From CAYWGR01 sp964458015 (GTDB taxonomy: Bacteria > Planctomycetota > Planctomycetia > Pirellulales > Thermoguttaceae): a stretch of DNA of 21,927 bases. Below, in pieces: positions 15,283 through 21,927 of the stretch (positions within the stretch are counted from its first letter, which is position 1; every line of letters begins with the position of its first letter). A program made the translations under genes and the position numbers. The notes under the pieces are model-generated. The model made no database searches. It had not been told where the DNA came from and was given only the letters and a program-made list of their open reading frames with translations. The DNA is taken from assembly GCA_964458015.1 (NCBI GenBank), contig CAYWGR010000094.1, positions 1 through 21,927 of the forward strand, written 5' to 3'.

Positions 15283-16671
15283 ATGAGCGGGAAATCCACG
15301 ACAACTCAAAAGGCTGGTGTACCGACGGTTCGTGATGTACCGGATCTGCCTGCAGGCCGACATCTAGAAGCTGCGTTTATCCAAAAGACCGCCAAGATCG
15401 GAGTGATCGGCTTGGGATACGTGGGTTTGCCTTTGATTCGTACGTTTGTGGCGGCAGGGTTTCAAACCCTCGGTTACGACGTGGACACCGAGAAAGTTCA
15501 GCGTCTGCAAGCAGGGCAAAGTTATATCGAACACATACCGTCTGAGTGGATTAGCCAATGCGTAAATAAAGGCAAATTTACTCCCACGGCCGACATGAAT
15601 CGACTAGTAGAAGCCGATGTGTTGCTGATTTGCGTCCCTACGCCCTTGAATGCAAGTCGAGATCCGGACTTGCTCTATGTTGAAGGAACGGCCCGTGAAA
15701 TTGCGGCTCATCTTCGGTCTGGCCAACTCATCGTGTTGGAAAGCACGACGTATCCTGGAACGACACGGGATGTGGTCTTACCGATCTTGCAGAAGTCCGG
15801 GCTCACCTTGGGCAAGGATTTCTACCTGGCCTACAGCCCCGAGCGGGAAGATCCAGGCAATCCCGACTTTACGGCAGGCAATATTCCCAAGGTTGTCGGC
15901 GGCTCCGACCTAACTAGCCTAAAACTTGCCATACAACTCTATCGCCAAGGAATGCCAGAAGTGATCTCCGTCAGTTCATGGGAGGTTGCCGAGGCATGTA
16001 AAATTTTGGAGAACAGTTACCGCGCGGTTAATATCGCCCTGGTCAACGAGTTAAAAATGTTGTTCGATCGCATAGGCATCGATGTTTGGGAAGTAATCGA
16101 AGCCGCGAAAACCAAGCCATTTGGTTTCCAGGCGTTTTACCCTGGACCGGGACTGGGCGGACATTGCATCCCCATCGATCCTTTCTACCTGACTTGGCTT
16201 GCCCGGTGTCATGGCATGACAACGCGATTCATCGAACTGGCCGGCGAAATCAACACCAACATGCCGCAATATGTGGTGGACCGGCTGATGTGGGCGCTGA
16301 ACCAGCAGTGCAAGCCGTTGCGGGACAGTAAGGTTTGCGTGCTAGGTATCGCTTATAAGAAAGACGTGGACGACCCACGGGAAAGCCCTTCTTTCGTCCT
16401 CATAGATCTACTGAAGAAGGGCGGCGCTGTGATTTCTTACAACGATCCGCATGTCCCCCATTTGCCGCAGATGCGTCATCACGGAAACATTTCACTGGAC
16501 AGTTCTCAGCTAACGGCAGAGTTCCTGGCCAGCCAAGACTGCGTATTGATTGCAACCGACCATTCCGCGTACGATTACGACTTTATCGTGCGGTATTCGC
16601 CGTTGGTAATCGACACGCGAAATGCCACAAAGAACGTCCGCGAAGGTCGCGAGAAAATCTGCAAAGCCTGA
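15283..16671 (+). CDS. UDP-N-acetyl-hexosamine/UDP-glucose 6-dehydrogenase (WbpA/TviB-like)
   Basis: This enzyme oxidises C6 of a UDP-sugar to the carboxylate with two NAD. The 462-residue protein has the three-domain layout of nucleotide-sugar dehydrogenases: an NAD-binding loop (IGVIGLGYVGLP, 39-50), CVPTPLN (117-123), LESTTYPGTT (152-161), YSPERED, the central helix with ENSYRAVNIALVNELK, and the catalytic cysteine in PGLGGHCIPIDP (Cys295). The C-terminal sugar-binding domain has GIAYKKDVDDPRESP. The ESTTYPGTT and PEREDPGN features are those I associate with the WbpA/TviB group that acts on UDP-GlcNAc rather than with Ugd proper. The first 35 residues are an extra tail. AGGAG lies 8 bases before the ATG. 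The 4-epimerase follows 24 bp later, as with TviB/TviC or WbpO/WbpP systems, so UDP-HexNAc-uronic acid is a likely product. Confidence 0.93.
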   Translation: MSGKSTTTQKAGVPTVRDVPDLPAGRHLEAAFIQKTAKIGVIGLGYVGLPLIRTFVAAGFQTLGYDVDTEKVQRLQAGQSYIEHIPSEWISQCVNKGKFTPTADMNRLVEADVLLICVPTPLNASRDPDLLYVEGTAREIAAHLRSGQLIVLESTTYPGTTRDVVLPILQKSGLTLGKDFYLAYSPEREDPGNPDFTAGNIPKVVGGSDLTSLKLAIQLYRQGMPEVISVSSWEVAEACKILENSYRAVNIALVNELKMLFDRIGIDVWEVIEAAKTKPFGFQAFYPGPGLGGHCIPIDPFYLTWLARCHGMTTRFIELAGEINTNMPQYVVDRLMWALNQQCKPLRDSKVCVLGIAYKKDVDDPRESPSFVLIDLLKKGGAVISYNDPHVPHLPQMRHHGNISLDSSQLTAEFLASQDCVLIATDHSAYDYDFIVRYSPLVIDTRNATKNVREGREKICKA

Positions 16672-16695
16672 CAAACAACCCAGGAAACATCAATA

Positions 16696-17697
16696 ATGCC
16701 CGAACGTTATTTGCTGACCGGCTGTGCCGGCTTTATCGCCTCGAAAGTAGCCGATTTGTTGCTCGAAGCCGGTCATACAGTGGTGGGAATCGATAATCTC
16801 AACGATGCCTACGATCCTCGGTTGAAACAATGGCGGCTGGCGCGACTTCAACCGCGTGATCATTTCACATTCCATCAACTCGACATTGCCAACCGCAATT
16901 CCCTGGAGCCGCTATTCGCTGCCCCTGGATCTGAACCGCCGTTTGCGGCCGTGATCAACCTAGCGGCCCGCGCCGGTGTGCAGCCCTCCGTCACAAACCC
17001 CTGGATCTATTTCCAGGCCAATTGTGAAGGCACACTAAACCTGCTGGATCTTTGTCGGCGGTCGGGCGTCCGAAAGTTCTTGCTGGCCTCCACCTCCAGT
17101 CTTTACGGAAAACACAATCAAGTGCCCTTTCGCGAGGACGCCGATACGAATCGGCCGTTGTCGCCCTATGCGGCCTCGAAGAAAGCCGCCGAGGCCATCG
17201 CTTATACCTATCACCACTTGCATGGGATCGACGTTTCCATTCCTCGTTATTTCACGGTCTACGGACCCGCAGGCCGGCCCGACATGAGCGTTTTTCGCTT
17301 CATCCGACGGATTGCCGAGGGAGAACCGATCCTTGTCTTTGGCGATGGAACGCAAAGCCGCGACTTCACTTTCGTCGAGGACATTGCAGCGGGAACCATT
17401 GCCGCCATTAAGCCACTGGGCTATGAAGTAATCAACCTTGGTGGGAACTATGTTTCATCCTTAAATGCGGTGATTGAACAAATTGCGGAGTTGACTGGCA
17501 ATAAGCCGCAGATCGAATATCGCCCGGCCCATCCCGCCGATGTACCTATGACCTGGGCCGATGTTTCAAAAGCCGCCCGACTACTTGGCTGGAAGCCTCA
17601 AATACGGATTGAAGAAGGTCTCCGCCGTTGTGTTGATTGGTATTATGCCAACCGTGACTTGGCCCGATCGCTAGAGCTATGTGACCGAAACGAGTAA
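16696..17697 (+). CDS. UDP-uronate / UDP-HexNAcA 4-epimerase-like SDR
   Basis: Extended SDR of 333 residues resembling UDP-glucuronate 4-epimerases and TviC/WbpP. Features are a dinucleotide motif TGCAGFIAS (8-16), GIDNLNDAYDPRLKQWR (31-47), NLAARAGVQPSV, the Ser/Thr of LASTSSLYG, YAASK (Tyr158, Lys162), RYFTVYGPAGRPDMS, and the SRDFTFVEDIA segment. The third glycine of GxxGxxG is replaced by Ala15, a mild departure from the usual pattern. It most likely inverts C4 of the product of the dehydrogenase 24 bp upstream, giving UDP-GalNAcA or UDP-GalA. A GGAA sequence precedes the ATG. The stop lies about 7 bp from the end of recognisable IS3 sequence, so the native downstream sequence may have been replaced. 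Confidence 0.9.
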   Translation: MPERYLLTGCAGFIASKVADLLLEAGHTVVGIDNLNDAYDPRLKQWRLARLQPRDHFTFHQLDIANRNSLEPLFAAPGSEPPFAAVINLAARAGVQPSVTNPWIYFQANCEGTLNLLDLCRRSGVRKFLLASTSSLYGKHNQVPFREDADTNRPLSPYAASKKAAEAIAYTYHHLHGIDVSIPRYFTVYGPAGRPDMSVFRFIRRIAEGEPILVFGDGTQSRDFTFVEDIAAGTIAAIKPLGYEVINLGGNYVSSLNAVIEQIAELTGNKPQIEYRPAHPADVPMTWADVSKAARLLGWKPQIRIEEGLRRCVDWYYANRDLARSLELCDRNE

Positions 17698-17703
17698 CGG
17701 GAA

Positions 17704-18021
17704 TCGTCGCCTTTTGTGCTGTTTGTGCGGCACTTTGAGCCCTTCCTGACGCCATAGTCGACAGATTCGCTTTCGGTTCACCTTCCACCCCGCTTTCCTT
17801 ACCAAAGCCCAAATCCGCCGATAGCCGTACCGAGGATGCTGGCCCACCAAAGCCAACATCTCAGCAATCAAGCGTTTCTCTTCCTCGCCCTCCAAAGGCT
17901 GATACCGCTGGCCTGAACGGCACTGACCAAGAGCCCCACACGCCCGACGTTCGGACACACCCAACTTTCGCTGGACATGCTCGACCGTCGCCGGGGGCTT
18001 TCGGTTGAAGGACGCCTGTCG
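17704..18021 (-). mobile_element. Truncated IS3-family transposase (OrfB N-terminal part)
   Basis: The minus-strand frame reads KPPATVEHVQRKLGVSERR, ACGALGQCRSGQRYQPL, then QHPRYGYRRIWALVRKAGW and NRKRICRLWRQEGLKVP. This is the helix-turn-helix region found at the start of IS3-family OrfB. The frame is closed by TGA at 18024-18022 upstream. Similarity ends after KRRR near 17704, before the DDE integrase core, so neither OrfA nor the catalytic domain is present. No terminal inverted repeats or target duplication are evident. It is an inactive remnant marking a past insertion or recombination between the uronic-acid module and the FG-GAP gene. Confidence 0.85.
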
Positions 18022-18253
18022 TCATTCGACTGGCCGAAAAACAGCGGAAACATCAGTAGAACTGCAGAAAAACAACGAATCCTTCTAACCAAATCCACCG
18101 TTTTAACCGGCCCTGCCCTCGAGCAGGGAATCTTCTTTCTTTCCCCTAACCCCGGAGTTACAATAGAGTCTTCTTACATCCTCATCGCCACGTTTTTCAA
18201 CCAGCCTGCGCCACACTTTTCAACCGGCGTTTACATGGGCTAAAGTACAACCA
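18022..18253. other. Gene-free stretch beyond the IS3 remnant
   Basis: With the IS3 remnant this makes 556 bp without an intact gene. It holds the hairpin at 18111-18128 and nothing else I can support. Confidence 0.5.
18111..18128 (+). terminator. Weak hairpin, possible terminator of the plus-strand unit
   Basis: CCCTGC and GCAGGG flank a 6-base loop and are followed by a T-rich but broken run (AATCTTCTTTCTTT). It lies 414 bp past the epimerase stop, beyond the IS3 remnant, so its link to that operon is uncertain. Confidence 0.3.
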
Positions 18254-19546
18254 CTACGGGCGACTTTTATCTTGCCCTTCATTCAGCAAAATCCATGTGC
18301 CGGTCTTGCCAGATACGACAATGTCCGGCCGATGGTCGCCGTTCAAGTCGGCCACGGCAATCTGCATGCCCAAACCGATATCCTCGCTTGGATCGCAGAT
18401 CACATGTCGCGTAAACGTCCGTCCGGCTTTGTTCCAGTGGTAATAGTAAAGACAACCGGATTCTTTGCATCCAGGATCGCCGTTAGGGGCGATATGTGTA
18501 CGCGTCCTCTTACCGGCGATCAATTCCGGCTGACCGTCTCCATCGATATCAGCCCAAACCATTGCATGGGCTTGCGACCACGACTTGTCGATAACGTGTT
18601 CCGTCCAGGTCGTGGTCCCATCCGGCTTCGGCATGCCCTGTTCCCACCAATAGATGCCGTAGTCGTGCGCCTGACTCCAAATAATGTCGTTGCGTCCGCT
18701 GTCAGTCAGCTTGGCCACAATGAAGGGACAAGTTGCAAGTGACGTATGCAGTGCTGTCTCCGGGTGAAATTTCCATTGTTTCGTGAAAATATCACTTTTG
18801 TCCTTTGGTTGCTCATAGAAACCGGCTGTTGTAAGAATGTCCTCACGTCCGTCGCCATTGATGTCGCCAAACGCATAACCGTGACTGCTGCCAAATTGGC
18901 TGACCGCCGCCTGCAACGATGGATGTCCCTGCGCATCTTTAACGATTCGGTAGAGTTCGCTTTTGTCTCCTAAGCCGTTCACGTAAATCTCTGGCCGACC
19001 GTCGCCATCAAGATCATGCAGGGCAATACATTCCGCGCTGCCAATCTTTCCCAACACATGGCGTGGCCAAGCGTGCAGGGCAATGGCTTCGGTATCATAG
19101 CCAGTCTCTCCCAACACATGCTCGGGCCGAGCAAATGCCGTGCGACGCCCGGCTGTGAATACTCCGTCGGCGCCGGGATTTTGATACCAGGCAATTTCCT
19201 TGTCCTTCCAACCGTTCGAGATGACATCGACCCATCCGTCGCCATCGATATCCTGGAGGTGGTCACCATTGGACGCCAATGTATCAGGCCAAGCGTTCGT
19301 GATTTGTCGCAAAGGGCGTGGAATAAAGTCGGGAGCGGCATACCAATGCTCGCCAGCAACAATATCTGGTTTGCCATCCTTGTTCACGTCGGCCACGGCA
19401 CAGCCTTCGTTCATATCATAGATTAGGCAGCGTTTCGAGAATGTCACTGCTGGTGTTTCAGCTTGTGCAAAATCGCTGGAGATCAGACATGCTGCTAGCA
19501 AGGCAATCACCGTGCAACAACAGGGAAGAGATATCTTATGCGACAT
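18254..19546 (-). CDS. Secreted FG-GAP/VCBS repeat protein (beta-propeller)
   Basis: This 430-residue protein has a clear Sec signal peptide: MSHKISLP, a hydrophobic core (TVIALLAACLISS), then an AQA cleavage region. At least six FG-GAP-type calcium-binding loops are visible: DVNKDGKPDIV, DIDGDGWVDVI, DLDGDGRPEIY, DINGDGREDIL, DIDGDGQPELI and DLNGDHRPDIV. These indicate an integrin-alpha-like propeller exported to the periplasm or cell surface. The ATG at 19546 has AGGAG about 9 bases upstream. An earlier in-frame ATG at 19708 would overlap the preceding gene and lacks a signal peptide. It begins 97 bp after the oxidoreductase gene on the same strand. Such proteins are numerous in planctomycetes; their ligands are unknown. 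The C-terminus ends GTWILLNEGQDKSRP with no sorting tail. Confidence 0.88.
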   Translation of the reverse strand: MSHKISLPCCCTVIALLAACLISSDFAQAETPAVTFSKRCLIYDMNEGCAVADVNKDGKPDIVAGEHWYAAPDFIPRPLRQITNAWPDTLASNGDHLQDIDGDGWVDVISNGWKDKEIAWYQNPGADGVFTAGRRTAFARPEHVLGETGYDTEAIALHAWPRHVLGKIGSAECIALHDLDGDGRPEIYVNGLGDKSELYRIVKDAQGHPSLQAAVSQFGSSHGYAFGDINGDGREDILTTAGFYEQPKDKSDIFTKQWKFHPETALHTSLATCPFIVAKLTDSGRNDIIWSQAHDYGIYWWEQGMPKPDGTTTWTEHVIDKSWSQAHAMVWADIDGDGQPELIAGKRTRTHIAPNGDPGCKESGCLYYYHWNKAGRTFTRHVICDPSEDIGLGMQIAVADLNGDHRPDIVVSGKTGTWILLNEGQDKSRP

Positions 19547-19643
19547 GGAGACGTTCTCCTGGAATGAAGGTTTGGTGGGTGAAACTAAAGGATTGCGGGA
19601 CTCCACTCTACCAGATGGAGAGTGGAGCAAGTGGAGAGGGTTT

Positions 19644-20942
19644 TTATCCAATATTGGGCAATTCATAGCCTTTGCGACGAACTCGCTCTGTAAGTGCATT
19701 GGCCTCATCGTCGCCGATGAACTGCTCCTTGGCAGGATCCCACTTCAGCGCGCGCCCAAGCCGGCGAGTAATATTCATCACGTGCGCCGCGGTGATCGTT
19801 CGATGGCCGATTTCAACGTCGGCATTCGGCTTCTGACGTGTTTTCATGCAATCGAACCAATTCTGGATATGTCCGGTAGCTTGGCACGATCCGTTGATGC
19901 CCCATTTTGCTTCTTCCTCAGCCTTGTTAACTTTTTTATACAGTTCCTCGGCGATTTCCGCTGGGTTTGAAGAAAGCTTGTTGCGGTTGATCTCAAGTTT
20001 TCCCTTTTCGTCCACAAAAATGGCGCCGCCGTGCGGCCCGCAATGCACATCGTTGTCGGGTCCCAAAACAAAACGAACCAGCACGCCGTTGGCATAGCGC
20101 ATTTCGCATTGGCCGCTCGCACCGGGTGTCAATGGTCGTGTTTCCACTGGCCCGGCATCGTCCACACCCATCGCCCACTGGATCATATCGATACCGTGCG
20201 CACCCCAATTCGTCATCCAAGCACCGGTAAAGTCGTACCAATGTTCCCAGCCCAACCACTGGTTATTGAACGGCCGATCCGCCGCCTGACTTAGCCACAA
20301 ATCCCAGTTTAGTCCCGCCGGAATCTTCTCTTCGGGCAATGGGAGACAATTGTCGGGCCCGGAATACGTTCTGGCAAGCACTTCCTTGATCTTGCCCAAA
20401 CCGCCGGTGCGGACAAACTCACATCCAACTCGGTCGATGGCCATGGATCGCTGTTGCGTTCCCACCTGGCAAACGCGGTTGTACTTTCGCACGGCATTAA
20501 CCAACGCGCGTCCTTCACGGATGTAAAGGGTCAACGGTTTTTCGGCGTAAACATCCATGCCCGCTTGGCAGGCTTGGATGCAGGGCTGTATGCGTTGGAA
20601 CTCGCCTGTGGCCACGATCACACCGTCAATCTCTTTGTGGTCCAGCACCTTGTGGTAATCTTGATAGACAGGCCAGTTCGCTTTCTTCAAAGCCTTACAC
20701 GCTTCCGCATGCGGCAAATTGCAGTCACACAGGGCAACAATTCTCGCCATAGCCGGCATCTGATCGATCAGATACGCCCCACGACAACCGACGCCAATAA
20801 CACCGACGGCAACCTGTTCGTTGGGCCCCGGCTTCCCGTCAGCCGCCAAAATGCCTGAATGAATAAAATAGGGGGTCACCATGGCACTGGCCGCACTTGC
20901 AGCACCGATTCTCAATAACTTACGACGTGAAATCTTTTTCAT
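19644..20942 (-). CDS. Tat-exported Gfo/Idh/MocA-family oxidoreductase
   Basis: This 432-residue NAD(P)-dependent oxidoreductase has a twin-arginine signal (KKISRRKLLRIGAASAASAM, residues 2-21), which predicts export of the folded, cofactor-loaded protein. The Rossmann motif GVIGVGCRG (47-55) and the family's EKPL motif (134-137, in VYAEKPLTLY) are present. The central WDLWLSQAADRPFN and WGAHGIDMIQWAMGVD segments are those seen in the planctomycete subgroup. The family oxidises or reduces sugars, cyclitols and their derivatives; the substrate here is unknown. A GGAGA site lies about 10 bases before the ATG. It is 50 bp downstream of the DUF1559 gene and 97 bp upstream of the FG-GAP gene, so the three may be co-transcribed. 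Confidence 0.93.
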   Translation of the reverse strand: MKKISRRKLLRIGAASAASAMVTPYFIHSGILAADGKPGPNEQVAVGVIGVGCRGAYLIDQMPAMARIVALCDCNLPHAEACKALKKANWPVYQDYHKVLDHKEIDGVIVATGEFQRIQPCIQACQAGMDVYAEKPLTLYIREGRALVNAVRKYNRVCQVGTQQRSMAIDRVGCEFVRTGGLGKIKEVLARTYSGPDNCLPLPEEKIPAGLNWDLWLSQAADRPFNNQWLGWEHWYDFTGAWMTNWGAHGIDMIQWAMGVDDAGPVETRPLTPGASGQCEMRYANGVLVRFVLGPDNDVHCGPHGGAIFVDEKGKLEINRNKLSSNPAEIAEELYKKVNKAEEEAKWGINGSCQATGHIQNWFDCMKTRQKPNADVEIGHRTITAAHVMNITRRLGRALKWDPAKEQFIGDDEANALTERVRRKGYELPNIG

Positions 20943-20992
20943 CGAAGTCTATCTCCATAAATACAAAGGAAGGAAATGTGGAGGAAGGTTTA

Positions 20993-21927
20993 TCAAAACT
21001 GACTGCTGTCGATGGGCTGGCCATCTTTACGGTTGCCAAGACAACAATAGACGTTCGCGGTGATCGAGTAGCTGATCGATCGCACCGAACCATCACAGAA
21101 GGCCATATTGAAACCAGCGGCATGTGCGCTGCCGAAACAATAGATGTTGGAGTAACTTGGCTGATCCTGTCGAGGCAGATCGGTTTCAAATGTCCAGCGG
21201 TCTGTGTCGCAGTCGAAACCGGTGTACATATTTTCGTTATCAGAGCCGTCTAACCCCGTGGCGTAATTCTCGGGGGCAAGAAATTTTTCGCCTACTAGAA
21301 ATGTATTGCTTGTTCCATCGCGAATGTCTGACGTCGTCGTTTGGCTGCGAAGAAACAGCACGCCATTGAACACGAGGTCGCCAGCAGTGCCTCCTTTTGC
21401 GAAGCCGGCCGTTTCACCATCTAAACTTTCAGGCCCTCCCCATGCCCACGGCGTAATGCTGCCGGCATTACCGGCGTAATCGCCGCGAGCCACCACATTG
21501 TTCGCTGCGTTGTTGTAGACTCCGCCGGCATTGTAGCCCACAAACTTCACATCACCATGCGCGGCAAGATAGGTACTTGCGTTCGGATATAGAACGGAGG
21601 GTCGCCGACTGGGACAGTTCATCATTGCCAGGGGCGTATGGACCAGCGTCAATAGGGCCGTCTTCTTATCGGCGTCGGATTTGCCGACTCCCAGATCGCG
21701 TAGAGATTGCTGCTCAAGGTAGGGTAAGATGTTGTAGAGCCAACCGCCAGGTTGGTGCTTGTCAACACCGCGATCAGGTTCACCAAGCCAGAAGCATCCC
21801 CAGCCGCCGGTTGGCAGGAAGCCGTGGGTGCTTTCATGGTTGAGGCAACCCAGCGAGAGCTGCTTCAAATTGTTGCTGCATTGCAATCGTCGCGCCGCCT
21901 CGCGCGCCGATTGCACCGCTGGCAGCA
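20993..21927 (-). CDS. DUF1559 protein (planctomycete pseudopilin-like), N-terminus beyond window edge
   Basis: The frame is open to the right edge and enters at LPAVQSAREAARRLQCSNN, which in this family directly follows the prepilin helix, so about 30-40 N-terminal residues are missing. NLKQLSLGCLNHESTHGFLPTGGW is the hallmark start of the DUF1559 domain. The C-terminus has the H-x9-DG region (SAHAAGFNMAFCDGSVRSIS), followed by a short tail (YCCLGNRKDGQPID). TSNTFLVGEKFLAPE is the usual mid-domain segment. These proteins are greatly expanded in planctomycetes; they carry a prepilin-type leader and are thought to be exported, but their role is unknown. The valine at 21916-21914 (GTG) could be taken as a start codon but is internal. 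Confidence 0.93.
   Translation of the reverse strand, partial: LPAVQSAREAARRLQCSNNLKQLSLGCLNHESTHGFLPTGGWGCFWLGEPDRGVDKHQPGGWLYNILPYLEQQSLRDLGVGKSDADKKTALLTLVHTPLAMMNCPSRRPSVLYPNASTYLAAHGDVKFVGYNAGGVYNNAANNVVARGDYAGNAGSITPWAWGGPESLDGETAGFAKGGTAGDLVFNGVLFLRSQTTTSDIRDGTSNTFLVGEKFLAPENYATGLDGSDNENMYTGFDCDTDRWTFETDLPRQDQPSYSNIYCFGSAHAAGFNMAFCDGSVRSISYSITANVYCCLGNRKDGQPIDSSQF

Overview
The window looks like a stretch of a planctomycete (Planctomycetota, probably Pirellulales-like) chromosome. The evidence is the combination of a DUF1559 pseudopilin-type protein, a second prepilin-type protein, a Tat-exported Gfo/Idh/MocA oxidoreductase, an FG-GAP/VCBS secreted protein, and a large membrane protein that opens with the FDPYRKWLGIP / NHYRLLGI signature I associate with planctomycetes. 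This is inference from protein families; no rRNA or tRNA gene is present.

Most of the window (1 to about 17.7 kb) is a surface-polysaccharide biosynthesis locus. On the minus strand, read from right to left, it has: an EpsI-like exosortase-associated gene broken by an in-frame TGA (with a possible 23-codon membrane peptide and a decayed small frame upstream); a CapD/WbpM-type nucleotide-sugar 4,6-dehydratase; then, after about 600 bp containing a good sigma70-like promoter, a prepilin-type protein, a J-like/TM/discoidin-like membrane protein, rmlB, rmlA (interrupted by a 10-N assembly gap) and a DegT/VioA-type sugar aminotransferase. A hairpin-rich 343 bp spacer follows, then a FemAB/GNAT-like acyltransferase, an extended-SDR epimerase/dehydratase, a Wzx-type flippase, and a GT2 glycosyltransferase that runs off the left edge.

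On the plus strand (15.3-17.7 kb) sits a two-gene module, a WbpA/TviB-like UDP-HexNAc 6-dehydrogenase and a GAE/TviC-like 4-epimerase. It is bounded on the right by a truncated IS3-family transposase fragment.

The genes fit together as follows. RmlA and RmlB make dTDP-4-keto-6-deoxyglucose. With no RmlC or RmlD in view, the aminotransferase probably turns it into a dTDP-amino-dideoxy sugar, which may later be acylated. The plus-strand pair would supply a UDP-HexNAc-uronic or UDP-hexuronic acid. The CapD-type enzyme supplies a further 6-deoxy/amino sugar precursor. The GT2 assembles the repeat unit and the Wzx-like protein flips it. No polymerase (Wzy), initiating transferase or exosortase is visible, so the cluster continues to the left or its parts lie elsewhere.

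The right end (18.2-21.9 kb) is a separate minus-strand set: a DUF1559 protein entering from the right edge, a Tat-signal Gfo/Idh/MocA oxidoreductase, and a secreted FG-GAP repeat protein. I see no CRISPR array, tRNA, rRNA, phage or defence system. The points most worth a second look are the structured spacer at 4375-4717, the damaged EpsI locus with its small upstream frames, and the rmlA gap.
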